This document shows, one piece after another, positions 1-9,400 of a stretch of DNA of 64,000 bases (within the stretch, counting starts at the first letter, position 1; each line of letters opens with the position of its first letter). Source of the DNA: Herpetosiphon sp042688385 (GTDB lineage Bacteria > Chloroflexota > Chloroflexia > Chloroflexales > Herpetosiphonaceae); assembly GCF_042688385.1 (NCBI RefSeq), contig NZ_JBHUPY010000001.1, positions 868,001 through 932,000 of the forward strand. Reading direction: 5' to 3'. Position numbers and translations under genes: made by a program. A model generated the notes under the pieces. The model searched no databases and was not told where the DNA came from. It saw only the letters and a program-made list of their open reading frames with translations.

Positions 1-1330
1 CCGACGTTGCAGCTTGATCCTCAGGGTAACGCCATGCCAAGCGCTGCTGAACCCGTGCCTCATAGCCATGATCTGTCGGGTAGTAATAGCGATGGCCAGC
101 TAAATTCGGCGGTAGATGCTCCTGTTCAACCTGGGCATCTTTGAAATCGTGGGCATATTGGTAGCCCGATCCATAGCCTAGACCCTTCATCAAGCCAGTG
201 ACCGCGTTGCGCAGATGCAGCGGCACTGGTTCGTTGCGGGTGGCCTCAACATCGTGAATCACTGCCCCATACGCTCGATAAACCGCATTGCTTTTCGGTG
301 CTTGGGCCAAATAGACCACCGCTTGGGCCAAGGCCAACGCGCCTTCGCCAGTGCCCATAAAATGCACAGCCTGCTGGGCGGCAACGCAAATTCCCAAGGC
401 CAGCGGGTCGGCAAGGCCAATATCCTCGACGGCCATGCGAATCACCCGCCGCGCTACATAGAGCGGATCTTCGCCGCCCTCAAGCATGCGTGCCATCCAA
501 TATAACGCGCCATCGGGGTCGCTATCGCGTACCGATTTGTGCAAGGCCGAGATTGCATCGTAATGTAATTCGCCAGTTTTATCGTAGCTGACGTTGCGGC
601 GTTGATAGGCCTCAACAATCGCTTCCAGATCGATCAGCCGTTGGCCGTTTGGCTCGGGAACTTGGGTCAATGCTGCTGCTTCGAGTGCGGTCAAAGCTGC
701 TCGGGCATCGCCGCTGGCCAAATGGATGAGCATATCGCGGGCTTCGGGGCTGAGTTGCACCTGCTGTTTGCCCAAGCCACGTTCATTATCGCTCAAGGCG
801 CGTTCGATAATCGCCTCGATTGCTTGATCTTCTAACGACTCTAGCACAATTACCCGACAGCGGGAAAGCAAGGCACGGTTAATTTCAAACGAAGGATTTT
901 CGGTGGTTGCGCCAATCAAGGTAACGGTGCCATCCTCAACTGCTGGCAGCACGGCATCTTGCTGGGCTTTGTTCCAACGATGAATTTCATCGATAAACAA
1001 AACCGTGCGCTTGCCATACATGCCGCGGCGCTCAGTGGCCTCTTTGACCACTTTGCGCAATTCGGCCACGCCTGCGCTCACTGCCGACAGTGGCTCGAAA
1101 TGTGCCGAAGAAGCCCCAGCGATAATCCGCGCCAGCGTGGTTTTGCCAGTGCCAGGCGGCCCCCACAAAATCAGCGAAATCAATTGATCGCGCTCGATTA
1201 GGCGGCGCAATAAGCGTCCTTCGCCGACAATTTTGGTTTGGCCTTCGTATTCGGCGAGGGTGCGAGGCCGCATGCGCGCCGCCAAGGGTGCATCGTTGCT
1301 TTGGCTCGCTTGATAGCTAAATAAATCCAT
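1..1330 (-). CDS. rarA: Replication-associated recombination protein A, RarA/MgsA-type AAA+ ATPase (3' end cut by window edge)
   Basis: The minus strand encodes an uninterrupted reading frame of about 443 codons from ATG at 1330, preceded by AGAAAGG. Residues about 57-65 form Walker A (GPPGTGKTT). Walker B follows with the family-typical DEIHRWNKAQQD, and then the sensor segment GATTENPSFE. The C-terminal half has the clamp-loader-like helical and tetramerisation region (DIGLADP, VYLAQAPKSNAVY). RarA family proteins act at stalled replication forks as tetrameric ATPases related to the clamp loader. The usual length is about 440 residues, so only a few C-terminal residues should be missing. 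It is divergent from the lipoprotein gene at 1372, with about 40 bases between them. Identification is confident; the stop codon lies outside the window. Confidence 0.95.
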   Translation of the reverse strand, partial: MDLFSYQASQSNDAPLAARMRPRTLAEYEGQTKIVGEGRLLRRLIERDQLISLILWGPPGTGKTTLARIIAGASSAHFEPLSAVSAGVAELRKVVKEATERRGMYGKRTVLFIDEIHRWNKAQQDAVLPAVEDGTVTLIGATTENPSFEINRALLSRCRVIVLESLEDQAIEAIIERALSDNERGLGKQQVQLSPEARDMLIHLASGDARAALTALEAAALTQVPEPNGQRLIDLEAIVEAYQRRNVSYDKTGELHYDAISALHKSVRDSDPDGALYWMARMLEGGEDPLYVARRVIRMAVEDIGLADPLALGICVAAQQAVHFMGTGEGALALAQAVVYLAQAPKSNAVYRAYGAVIHDVEATRNEPVPLHLRNAVTGLMKGLGYGSGYQYAHDFKDAQVEQEHLPPNLAGHRYYYPTDHGYEARVQQRLAWRYPEDQAATS

Positions 1331-1371
1331 GAGTTGTGATACCTTTCTTATGATGATGTTTTGGAGGTACC

Positions 1372-2628
1372 ATGCGCAAATCTCTGCTCCTGATTAGTTT
1401 GCTTGGTGTGTTGGTAGCCTGTGGCGAGCAACAAGTCGATGCGCCGATTGCGCCGACGAGTGTGCCACTCACCCAACCAGCTGGCAGTTCCGCCACTCCG
1501 ATTGCTGAAGCAACAGCAGTCATTGTACCAAGCCCTGAGCCAACAACAAGTGCTGGCAAACCAGCGCCCAACGCGCCAACCGAGGTGGTTGCGCCAACCA
1601 ATCCAATTAGCTTGCCCGCTGGCTTTGGCATTAGCGTGTTTCAAAGCAAATTGACTGGCCCACGCATGCTGACGATTGGCCCCGATGGCGCGATTTATAC
1701 CGCCGAACGGGGCGAAGATCGGATTGTACGCTTGCCCGACCGCAATGCAGATGGCTCGGCTGATGGCGTTGAGGTGATTGCTGATGGCTTCGATTCGCCA
1801 TCAAGCATGATTTTTGACCAAGCTGGCAATTTGTATGTGGCCGAAACTACCAAGGTGATCAAATTAACCCAACCTGACGCTGAGGGCAAATACACCCAGC
1901 GCCAAACGATTATCGATGGCTTGCCCGATGGCGGCCACAGTACCCGCACCTTGCTTTTCAACGCCGACGAAAGCAAACTCTACGTGGCGATTGGCTCATC
2001 GTGCAATGTTTGCGACGAAGAAGATGAGCGCCGCGCCGCCGTGATGGAATACGATCCCGATGGCAGCAATGGCCGAATTTATGCCAAAGGCTTGCGTAAC
2101 GCCGTCGGCATTACTTGGCGGCCTGGCACCAACGAATTATGGGCTACCAACAATGGCCGCGATATGTTGGGCGACGATCAGCCACCAGAAACGGTTAATG
2201 TTGCCACCAGCGATGGCTTGGATTTTGGCTGGCCGCGCTGTCACTCAGGCAGAATTCCCGACCCTGAGTTTGGCAAAGAAGCCACTGCCTGCGAAGGCGT
2301 TACGCCGCCAGCAGTTGAGATGCAAGCCCACAGCGCTCCGCTTGGCCTTGCGTTTGGCAACGGCAGCAACTTCCCCGAACCTTACCAAAGCGGCTTGTTT
2401 GTCGCCTTCCATGGCTCGTGGAATCGCTCAACCCCAACTGGCTATAAAGTAGTGTTTGTGCCAATTACCGATGGCAAAGCTGGCAATGCCCAAGATTTTG
2501 CCACCGGCTGGTTGACCGATGCAGGCGCAGTTTGGGGTCGGCCAGTTGATGTAATTGTTGGGCGTGACGGCAGTTTGTATATTTCAGATGATGCAGGCGG
2601 GGCGATTTACCGGGTCTTTGCCAAGTAG
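1372..2628 (+). CDS. Secreted lipoprotein with sorbosone/glucose dehydrogenase-like beta-propeller
   Basis: This 418-residue protein begins with a lipoprotein signal (lipobox LVAC, Cys at about residue 17). A Pro/Ala/Thr-rich linker runs to about residue 82. The rest is a soluble PQQ-type glucose/sorbosone dehydrogenase fold, with phrases typical of that propeller such as GPDGAIYTAERGEDRI, GLRNAVGITW, GLDFGWP and GRDGSLYISDDAGG. The family oxidises sugars or related alcohols outside the cell, some members using PQQ. The substrate and cofactor cannot be read from sequence. The start has GGAGGT seven bases upstream. A strong intrinsic terminator follows at 2650, so it is probably monocistronic. 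Family assignment is confident; enzymatic activity is inferred. Confidence 0.85.
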   Translation: MRKSLLLISLLGVLVACGEQQVDAPIAPTSVPLTQPAGSSATPIAEATAVIVPSPEPTTSAGKPAPNAPTEVVAPTNPISLPAGFGISVFQSKLTGPRMLTIGPDGAIYTAERGEDRIVRLPDRNADGSADGVEVIADGFDSPSSMIFDQAGNLYVAETTKVIKLTQPDAEGKYTQRQTIIDGLPDGGHSTRTLLFNADESKLYVAIGSSCNVCDEEDERRAAVMEYDPDGSNGRIYAKGLRNAVGITWRPGTNELWATNNGRDMLGDDQPPETVNVATSDGLDFGWPRCHSGRIPDPEFGKEATACEGVTPPAVEMQAHSAPLGLAFGNGSNFPEPYQSGLFVAFHGSWNRSTPTGYKVVFVPITDGKAGNAQDFATGWLTDAGAVWGRPVDVIVGRDGSLYISDDAGGAIYRVFAK

Positions 2629-2649
2629 CCGCGTCTCGATTTGCTTACC

Positions 2650-2678
2650 AAGGGTTGTTGCATAACAACCCTTTTTTG
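2650..2678 (+). terminator. Intrinsic terminator after the sorbosone dehydrogenase-like gene
   Basis: A perfect 10-bp stem (AAGGGTTGTT paired with AACAACCCTT, loop GCAT) is followed directly by a run of T residues. It lies 21 bases after the stop at 2628. Confidence 0.9.
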
Positions 2679-2942
2679 TTTAAACCACAGCTACACTAGC
2701 AAGATGCCAAGCTCGGCGCTACGAGCACTTAACTGTAAAAAATTATTGCTGTGCTTAATCCCCTTTACGGTGGATGAATCCGGTTCAACTATTCACAACC
2801 GTGGGGGATGAAGGCTAGTGCAAGACAAGACTTTGGGCATTTTGCACAAATTGCGAACTTGACGTAGCATAGATACAAGAGATCGTTTGTGCAAGATTGC
2901 TTTACACTCTGTCGTTGGCTGTTGGTTTGAGGAGGTCGCTGC
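2679..2942. other. Gap between terminator and lipoprotein gene; no gene seen
   Basis: No supported coding region or structured RNA was found. A small minus-strand frame here lacks a ribosome site and family features and overlaps the next gene's start. The promoter of the 2943 gene is presumably in the last 100 bases, but no convincing -35/-10 pair could be assigned. GAGGAGG at 2928-2934 is the ribosome site of the next gene. Confidence 0.5.
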
Positions 2943-3527
2943 ATGCGTTTCGCGCTTCGCCCATGGTTTCGCCTATTGGTTATCAATCTGTTTGTTTTGG
3001 GCAGCCTAGTTGCCTGTGGCTCCACCACGGCTGATCCTGCTAACGCCTACACAGTGGTTACTCCTGCAACCATTAACGCTGGCGATCCAATTCCTGCTCC
3101 CAGTTCTGAGGTTGTTTTGAGCCTCAGCGGCCTGATTGGCCAAACCAATAATGGCCAGCAACTTGATTTCAGCATGGAAACGCTCGAACAGCTTGGCGTG
3201 GTGGAATACACGCTTACTGATCCATTCTTAGGCCGAACCGTAACCTACCAAGGCGTGTTGATTAGCAGCATTTTCGCTGCGGCCAAGGTTGAAGATACGG
3301 CCAAAACCGTCAAAGCCATCGCCTTGAACGACTACAGCGTTGATATTCCGATCGATGAATTGCGCAGCATGCCGGTAATTTTAGCAACCCGCTTGGATGG
3401 CGAGCGCATGGCAGTTTCTGATAAAGGCCCCTTGGAAATTGTGTTTCCATACCACGCCTATAAACTTGAGCACGAAAAATATGTGGGCATGTGGATCTGG
3501 CAGTTGCGGAGTATGGAGATTAAGTAA
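2943..3527 (+). CDS. Lipoprotein with molybdopterin-oxidoreductase-like (sulfite oxidase fold) domain
   Basis: The 194-residue product has a lipoprotein signal (lipobox LVAC, Cys about residue 25). It is followed by a short domain resembling the molybdopterin-binding domain of the sulfite oxidase superfamily: TLTDPFLGRTVTYQGVLI, then ALNDYSVDIP and the conserved tail DKGPLEIVFPY. Catalytic family members need a cysteine to bind molybdenum; after the lipid-anchor Cys I see none in this protein, so redox catalysis is unlikely. Small cofactor-less members of this type often sit next to membrane signalling proteins. That fits here, because the stop codon overlaps the start of a membrane STAS protein (TAATG). 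A ligand-sensing role outside the membrane is inferred. Confidence 0.8.
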   Translation: MRFALRPWFRLLVINLFVLGSLVACGSTTADPANAYTVVTPATINAGDPIPAPSSEVVLSLSGLIGQTNNGQQLDFSMETLEQLGVVEYTLTDPFLGRTVTYQGVLISSIFAAAKVEDTAKTVKAIALNDYSVDIPIDELRSMPVILATRLDGERMAVSDKGPLEIVFPYHAYKLEHEKYVGMWIWQLRSMEIK

Positions 3528-4666
3528 TGCAGCCTCGCCGTTGGATTCAACGATTGGTGCTCGCAGGCACAAGCTTGATCTTTTTGATCTTGCTTGTGCT
3601 GTTGGGCTTTAATTTACAAACGCTAAGCGTTGCCAACCGCTTCTTTACGCTTGATGGTGGCATTTGGAACCCAACTCAGCTTGAGCGCGAAATTTTGCGC
3701 CTGCGGGTGATTGCCAATGAAATTAGCATGGGCACGCCCAATTTAGGCAACGAGTTTGTGCTGCGCCGTAATTTAGTTGGCAGCCGCATTAATATCTTGA
3801 GTGATTTTTATCGCGTTGAGCGCGAAGATCAACGTAGTTTGCTCGAACGTAGCTCGTTTGAAGTGATTAAGCGTGATTTCTTTACGCTCGAAACGCAGAC
3901 GCGACTTAATATTTCGACCAACTCGGTGCAGCAATTAATTCCAGTTTTAAGCAATATGGAAGCCAATGCGCGCACGATGGTCAACGAGCGTCGCCAAATT
4001 GTCGATCGTGCCTCACAATTTCAACGCCAATCACTTGAACGATTACGCATCACGCTCTTATTTATTCTTGGCGGGATTATTATTCAAGTGCCGATTTTCT
4101 TTTTACTCAGTCGGCGGCGCTTTGATACAACCCTGCAAAAAGCCTATAGCACCTTGCAAGAACGCTCGACCGCGCTTGAGCAATCGCAACACGAATTGGC
4201 TAGCTCACACGCGCTAGCACAGCAGCAAAACGAGGCTTTGCAACAAACCTTGGCCGATTTAGAAAAGAGTATGGCTGAACGCAGCGTTTTGGAAACCACC
4301 GTGCAGCGCATGCAGTTTCCCATTATTCCGTTGCGCAATCGTATGGCAATTATGCCAGTCATTGGCAATTTATCCAGCGAGCGGGTCAAGATTGCTACCG
4401 ATTCAGCGGCCCAATATGTGGAAGTCAAACGCATTAAGGTGCTTTTATTTGACATAACTGGAGTTTCGGCGATTGATCGTTCAGCGGCGGCGAGTATGCA
4501 GCAACTGTTGCAGATGTTGCGTTTGCTTGGTTGCGAGCCAGTCTTGGTGGGCGTAACGCCCGAAGTTGCCGAAGAATTGGTGCATACTGGCCTAGCCCAA
4601 CATGGCTTGCAAACCTACGCCAATTTGCAACAAGCAATCGAGGCCACGGCGAAAACGCTTGAATAG
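3527..4666 (+). CDS. Two-pass membrane sensor protein with C-terminal STAS domain (RsbR-like)
   Basis: The 379-residue protein has a transmembrane helix at about 9-31, an extracytoplasmic helical region to about 172, a second membrane helix at about 175-196, and a Gln/Glu-rich coiled coil to about 262. It ends in a STAS domain (about 268-379). The STAS core includes LFDITGVSAIDRSAAA; the residue after the IDR motif is Ser, matching the phosphorylatable position of anti-sigma-factor antagonists and RsbR/RsbS proteins. Such proteins relay a signal by serine/threonine phosphorylation and partner switching. The gene is translationally coupled (TAATG) to the lipoprotein gene before it, which may supply the sensory input. 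The cognate kinase is not visible nearby. Confidence 0.85.
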   Translation: MQPRRWIQRLVLAGTSLIFLILLVLLGFNLQTLSVANRFFTLDGGIWNPTQLEREILRLRVIANEISMGTPNLGNEFVLRRNLVGSRINILSDFYRVEREDQRSLLERSSFEVIKRDFFTLETQTRLNISTNSVQQLIPVLSNMEANARTMVNERRQIVDRASQFQRQSLERLRITLLFILGGIIIQVPIFFLLSRRRFDTTLQKAYSTLQERSTALEQSQHELASSHALAQQQNEALQQTLADLEKSMAERSVLETTVQRMQFPIIPLRNRMAIMPVIGNLSSERVKIATDSAAQYVEVKRIKVLLFDITGVSAIDRSAAASMQQLLQMLRLLGCEPVLVGVTPEVAEELVHTGLAQHGLQTYANLQQAIEATAKTLE

Positions 4667-4830
4667 GGGTTAGTTGTCAGGGGCTAGGGATCAGGGGGCA
4701 GGCGGCAGTTGTAACCGCGAAGAGCACGAAGATCGCAAAGGGGATAAGTTTGGGTTATTGGCTTTTGGTCAATTATTCGTGTAATTTGTGTAATTCGTGG
4801 CTAAATTAATCTCTTTAGCCAATCCCGATC
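4667..4830. repeat. Short-word repeat tract
   Basis: The stretch contains the recurring words GGGGCTAGGGATCAGGGG, CCGCGAAGAGCACGAAGATC and a reversed copy ending in AATTCGTGG. The same vocabulary fills many other gaps in this window. No gene is seen. Confidence 0.75.
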
Positions 4831-4860
4831 AATGACCCAACAACGACTGACCGCTTGCCA

Positions 4861-4898
4861 AAAAAGAGATCGAGCTACGAGCAGCCCGATCTCTTTTT
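4861..4898. terminator. Bidirectional terminator between convergent genes
   Basis: A 12-bp stem (AAAAAGAGATCG paired with CGATCTCTTTTT) with a 14-base loop has A and T tails on the two sides. It can therefore end transcription of both the plus-strand STAS gene (ends 4666) and the minus-strand gene ending at 4925. Confidence 0.75.
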
Positions 4899-4924
4899 TA
4901 TTCCTACTACTTATGCTCTATGTT

Positions 4925-5368
4925 CTATGTTCTGAGCTCTATGCTTTGTGGGCCGCTCCAATTGCGGCTTGGGTCGATCAAGTTGGGAATGGCCTCGAAA
5001 AACATGCGCACTGAATGTTCTTCGCCAGCAGCGATATGTTTATAAACTTTGTTAAACGGATAAACCCAAATATCGCCGCCTTGGACGGGCATGGCAATGC
5101 CCCAATCGTTGCTCTCGCGTTCGAGGCCCCAACGTCCGCCGTAGTTGGCAATAATGCAGGCTCCTAAAAACGCACCGAGCGATTGCACCAAACTTGGTGG
5201 TACATTCTCAGGGTCGTGATTGGGCCGAATTTGTTCGATATAGGTATTGAGCCATTTCACCGCCAAGTGATTGTACTCAAGTTCGATGCCAAGCTGGCTT
5301 TGTACCGAGCGCACAAAGTGTTGCGCCAAGTGTTCTAAGCCAGCGATAATTTGTTCGTGTTGCGACAT
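4925..5368 (-). CDS. Hypothetical protein, 147 residues
   Basis: I do not recognise a named family with certainty. The product is soluble and lacks a signal peptide or membrane segment. Conserved-looking parts are SLGAFLGACIIANYGGRW in the middle and a Trp/Pro-rich stretch WVYPFNKVYKH. The SLGA-x-LG-x-x-I layout resembles small single-domain proteins of the DUF3806 type, but this is a weak guess. It lies 14 bases after the DUF4388-like gene on the same strand, so the two are probably cotranscribed. A terminator follows its stop. Confidence 0.7.
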   Translation of the reverse strand: MSQHEQIIAGLEHLAQHFVRSVQSQLGIELEYNHLAVKWLNTYIEQIRPNHDPENVPPSLVQSLGAFLGACIIANYGGRWGLERESNDWGIAMPVQGGDIWVYPFNKVYKHIAAGEEHSVRMFFEAIPNLIDPSRNWSGPQSIELRT

Positions 5369-5382
5369 AACGACCTTAATGA

Positions 5383-6408
5383 TTATTTGGTGGCCTGTTC
5401 GAGCACGCGCAAGGTGACATGGGGCACACCAAAGGGTAATGGATGATTATTGGGCATTGGTTTCAGTCGGCTATTGCCCGATTCGTGCTCCAAAATGCCA
5501 ATCACTTGGCCTTGGTAAAACGGCACATACAAGGTTGGTTTATCGGGCACGCTAATTTGCACGGCTCCGGTGGCGCTGCGCTTATGCACATCGGCAACGA
5601 CCTGCTGCAAGATCGTTTTCGAAGCCGGAATTGCCACAGGCCGACTGGGATCAGCGCCAACAATCGCGCTACAAGCCTCAATCAAACGGGCTGGCGTTTG
5701 GTAGAGGTCGGGCTGCGAATGGGCGCTGGCCAAATGCTGCAAGGCTTGGTTGGCACTAAACCATTGATCATTGCCCAGATCTTGGGCGTAGACTCCGCGC
5801 AAATTGCCTTCGCTGAACAGCACAATCCCCATCACAAAGCCAGTGCTTTGCGCGCCTGGCTGATAGTAGAGATAGCCAGAGAAGCGTTGAGAATGCAAAA
5901 ATTCGAGTTGCTTGCCGAGTGGCAGGCTTTGCAATTGCTTGCTGCTATTCGGGTCGTGCTCGCCTGGCGGCAGCACCAACGAACGCCGCACAGGCTGCGG
6001 AATCAAGGCCTCTTTGGGAATTGGCGCAGCGCTCAGGCCAAAAAATTCTAAGGCAAAATCGTGCTCAGGTGGCCGATTTAAAATTTCACCTTCGACCATA
6101 ATCGTTAACAAACGATCAAAATTTGCTACCATTTCTGCATTAATACTATGTGCAGGTTTAAACAAGTTATCGGCGGCGTTCCACTCAAAATGGCCCGAAC
6201 GCCTGGTTAACAGCCAATCAACTGCATCTTCGCCAATTTGGCCATGTGGGTCTACTTGGCCATGGCGCAACATCCCATCGACAAAAAATAAATGCACCCG
6301 ATCTATGTGATCGATCCATGTGAGTCGGCCTGATAATTGTCGCCGTTTCACGGTTTCAACCACTTGTGGTAGATCGTGAAGGTGCGGGATTGCCGCCAAT
6401 GAATTCAT
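5383..6408 (-). CDS. DUF4388 (PATAN)-domain protein with two related halves
   Basis: ATG at 6408 is chosen because GGAGG stands just upstream; an upstream TTG would add seven residues. The N-terminal half (about 10-80 of 341 residues) has the DUF4388 pattern: a short helix ending in a Lys/Arg-rich turn, RQLSGRLTWID, LFFVDGMLRHGQV, and the terminal RRSGHFEW. A second segment from about residue 165 repeats the pattern more loosely (LEFLHSQRFSGYLYY, GIVLFSEGNLRGVY). In other bacteria these domains occur in gliding, polarity and signalling regulators, often with response regulators. Function here is unknown. It is probably an operon with the 4925 gene. Confidence 0.75.
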   Translation of the reverse strand: MNSLAAIPHLHDLPQVVETVKRRQLSGRLTWIDHIDRVHLFFVDGMLRHGQVDPHGQIGEDAVDWLLTRRSGHFEWNAADNLFKPAHSINAEMVANFDRLLTIMVEGEILNRPPEHDFALEFFGLSAAPIPKEALIPQPVRRSLVLPPGEHDPNSSKQLQSLPLGKQLEFLHSQRFSGYLYYQPGAQSTGFVMGIVLFSEGNLRGVYAQDLGNDQWFSANQALQHLASAHSQPDLYQTPARLIEACSAIVGADPSRPVAIPASKTILQQVVADVHKRSATGAVQISVPDKPTLYVPFYQGQVIGILEHESGNSRLKPMPNNHPLPFGVPHVTLRVLEQATK

Positions 6409-6459
6409 ACCATCCTCCACACCAAACAAGTAGCCCGTCGAATCTGTGTATAGGTCTGA

Positions 6460-9400
6460 TTAATTTTCTGCATTCTGTGTTTGCCACCATCCACCGAAAT
6501 ACCACCCACAAAAGCCACAGAACAACACCAGCAAGGCTGCGCCATTCAGTTGCCACGAACGTGGGGTTGTTGCAAGTAATGTTAGGGCTGCTGGCAAGAT
6601 GTTTGCCAACCACAACGCCACCGCCAAAGCCAACCCATTCCAGCGCAACGTGCGACCAAGCCAGATGCTGATCAGCACGCTTAGGCCTAAAATAAGCCAT
6701 TGCATTGGTTCGCGTAATGGCAAAAGGGTTAATGCCATTCCAAGACAGGTTATTGCCAAGGCGATTTGCTGCTTCCCACGTACTACCCATGTTAGCATGC
6801 TCAGGCTACCGATCAAGAGCAAACTTGTGGTGATTGCATCAAATGTTGCTTGTAATAGTATATCAAGCATTGCTGATTGTGCGTTGAGCGGTTGAACGCT
6901 GGCCCAAAAGCCTGCTTTGGCGGTCGTCGTATTAACTAAACTGCGAATCAGCAAGATCCCTGGCACAAGTAAAATGCCCAAAACCACGCTTTCACGTCGC
7001 AAAACTTGTGCCCGATCGGCCACGAAATCTTGTAAACGATGCGGAATTGCCCGAATAAAGGCTTCAAGTGGCAATTGCTGCTCTTTTTTAGTTAGATTCC
7101 AAGCGGTTGCCGCCCCAGCACCCAGCAAGGCTAGCTCGCCGCCATTCAACACAGCATTGGCGATGGTTTGGCTGATCGCCAAAATAAAGCGCGGCCCTTC
7201 GCTGACTTGGGCAAATGTCCAGCGCCCTGCACCTTGAATTAAGTAGCCAATCCCCACCACAACGCCCAACCAAACCCACGACCAAAGTTCGGTGCGCCGC
7301 CGAAAAATGCCAATCAAACCCAAAATGGGCAAGATCGTCGCCGGAATGGTGCGCAAGGCACTGCGCAGATTGCTGAGAATACTCTCGCCCAAGGTGGTTT
7401 GGTCGCGCTCGCGGCGATATTCTGGCGGCGTATACATCGCTGGCGAGCTGGTAATAACTTGATCGCCAGCCACGGTTACCTCAAAACGCCGATAGGCTTG
7501 GCCAATCCATGGCATTTCTGTCTGCCATACAAAGCTGTAATCGCTGCGATTGGGTTTTTGGCTGGTGCTGGTATTGGTCAATTCATAATCATCAAGCCTT
7601 ATAAATTGGCTGGCATGGTTGGTTGCAATGGTTTGGGCTTGCGCAAGCGTGGTCGAAATCGCGCTGGCATTTTCGGGCAAGCCCAAGCGATACGAAAGCA
7701 ACTGACCTGCTGGGTCGAGATAGACCAACCAACTATATTCAGGCCGATCCCAATTCGACCAACGCACGCTCCAAGCGCGGGGTGTGCCTTTATCAATGGC
7801 AAGCCTAATTTCTCGCTCGTCAAGTTGATCATAGATGTAGGCCAAATCGAGGTCAACCCAATCGGCAACCGCAGTAACGCTGGGATTCAAACCGCTTAAA
7901 TCGATCTTGCTTGCTTGGGCGATGGCTTCGGTTCGTGCCACAAGATCCTCGCGCATGCCGTTGCGAACCAAGGCTGGCGCACGATTCAGCCCAATCACGA
8001 GCAGAAGAATGACCACCACGCCCGATAAACCAGCGACCAAGAACCAATCACGCCGCCATTTCCAGGTTAATTGGGGCACAACTGCATCGGGCACTAAGGG
8101 CGGCAAGGCGGCGCGAATCGTATTGTCGTTTTCGAGCGGAATACCGCGCAATTGACGAATGATTGAAGGCACAAGTAACCATAACACCAAGGCTGCTGCT
8201 GCAATCCCGCTGAGCAAATAGAAGGTATTAGTTTGCCAAAATAGCGGCACATACAGCGAGGCATTGTAGGTATAGTGGGCGGCAATTGAGGCCAGCACGC
8301 CATAGCGCAAGCTCAAAAAGCCAAACAAAATGCCAATAATGCTTAATTCGACAACCCGAATATAAAATGGATGTTGCGGATAGGTGGCGTGCAACGCGGC
8401 CCAAACCACCGCCGTGACGATAATTGCCAGTTTTGGCCGGCCAAAATAGCGGGTCAAAACTGTAATGCCGCCTAAGCGAAAGATTAATTCCTCGCCAATT
8501 GCAGGCAACAAGCCAAGCGCCATGCCATAGAGCGCTGGAAACGGCGTGGCAATCGTATCGTCGTAGAGTGGCGTAACTGGCGACCAAACGCCAAAATAGC
8601 GGTTGCCCAAGGCATAAAAGGCCGAAACAAAGCCCAATTGGAAAATACCAACTAAGCCGCCAACCCAGAGCGCCTGCACCACCGGACGGCTAACTAAGCC
8701 ACGCTTGGTCAGGGTTTCGCTCAACGAAACAGCGCCCTCGGTCTTTTCCCACACCAGCGCTTCGCCAGCCATGCCCGCCAAAATAATCGTGGTAGCAATG
8801 GTTACGAGTTGGCCAATGTAGCCGCCAAGCACATTGCCCCAATAGACGGGCAAGCTTTGGTTCACGTCGTAGTGGGCCAAATCGAGCGGAATGCTGTTGA
8901 GCATGACCAACACGCCGACCACCGCCACCGCCGCAAACAAGTGCAAGGCCCAGCGCCAGCGCAAACGACCCCGCCGCGCCTGAATAAACCAGGCTACGCC
9001 GATTAGCGCGGTCAGGGCATAGGTCAACGTCCAGCCAGTATGGTTGAGCAGGCCACCACGCCGCAATTGCCAATCTTTCTCCAGATACCAACTTTGCGGC
9101 AGCCAATAATACTCGCTGATCTGGCCCAAATCATTACCTGCAATTGTGACGCTGTAGCGATATTGAGCTTCAGCATCGGCCAGATCGCGGCGTTGCCAGA
9201 TAAACGTATGGTCAGTACGATTAGGCTGTTGGGTGGTGAATTGATCGAGTAAGGTTAATTGATCAAGCGGAATTTGCAACTTCTTTTGAGCTAATAGCAA
9301 GGCCTCAGCTTGACTCAACTTAGGCCCAGCAGCCTCGTCAGGGCGGATATGATTAATCGCCAGGATGCGGCCGGTAGTTGGCGAAATGCTAACCACCCAT

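Noticed and set aside
2789..3028. Minus-strand 79-codon frame in a gap
   Set aside because: It overlaps the signal-peptide region of the real gene at 2943 and lacks a ribosome site and conserved features.
6356..6790. Minus-strand 144-codon frame overlapping two genes
   Set aside because: It overlaps the ends of the DUF4388-like and CPBP genes in another frame and has no family features.
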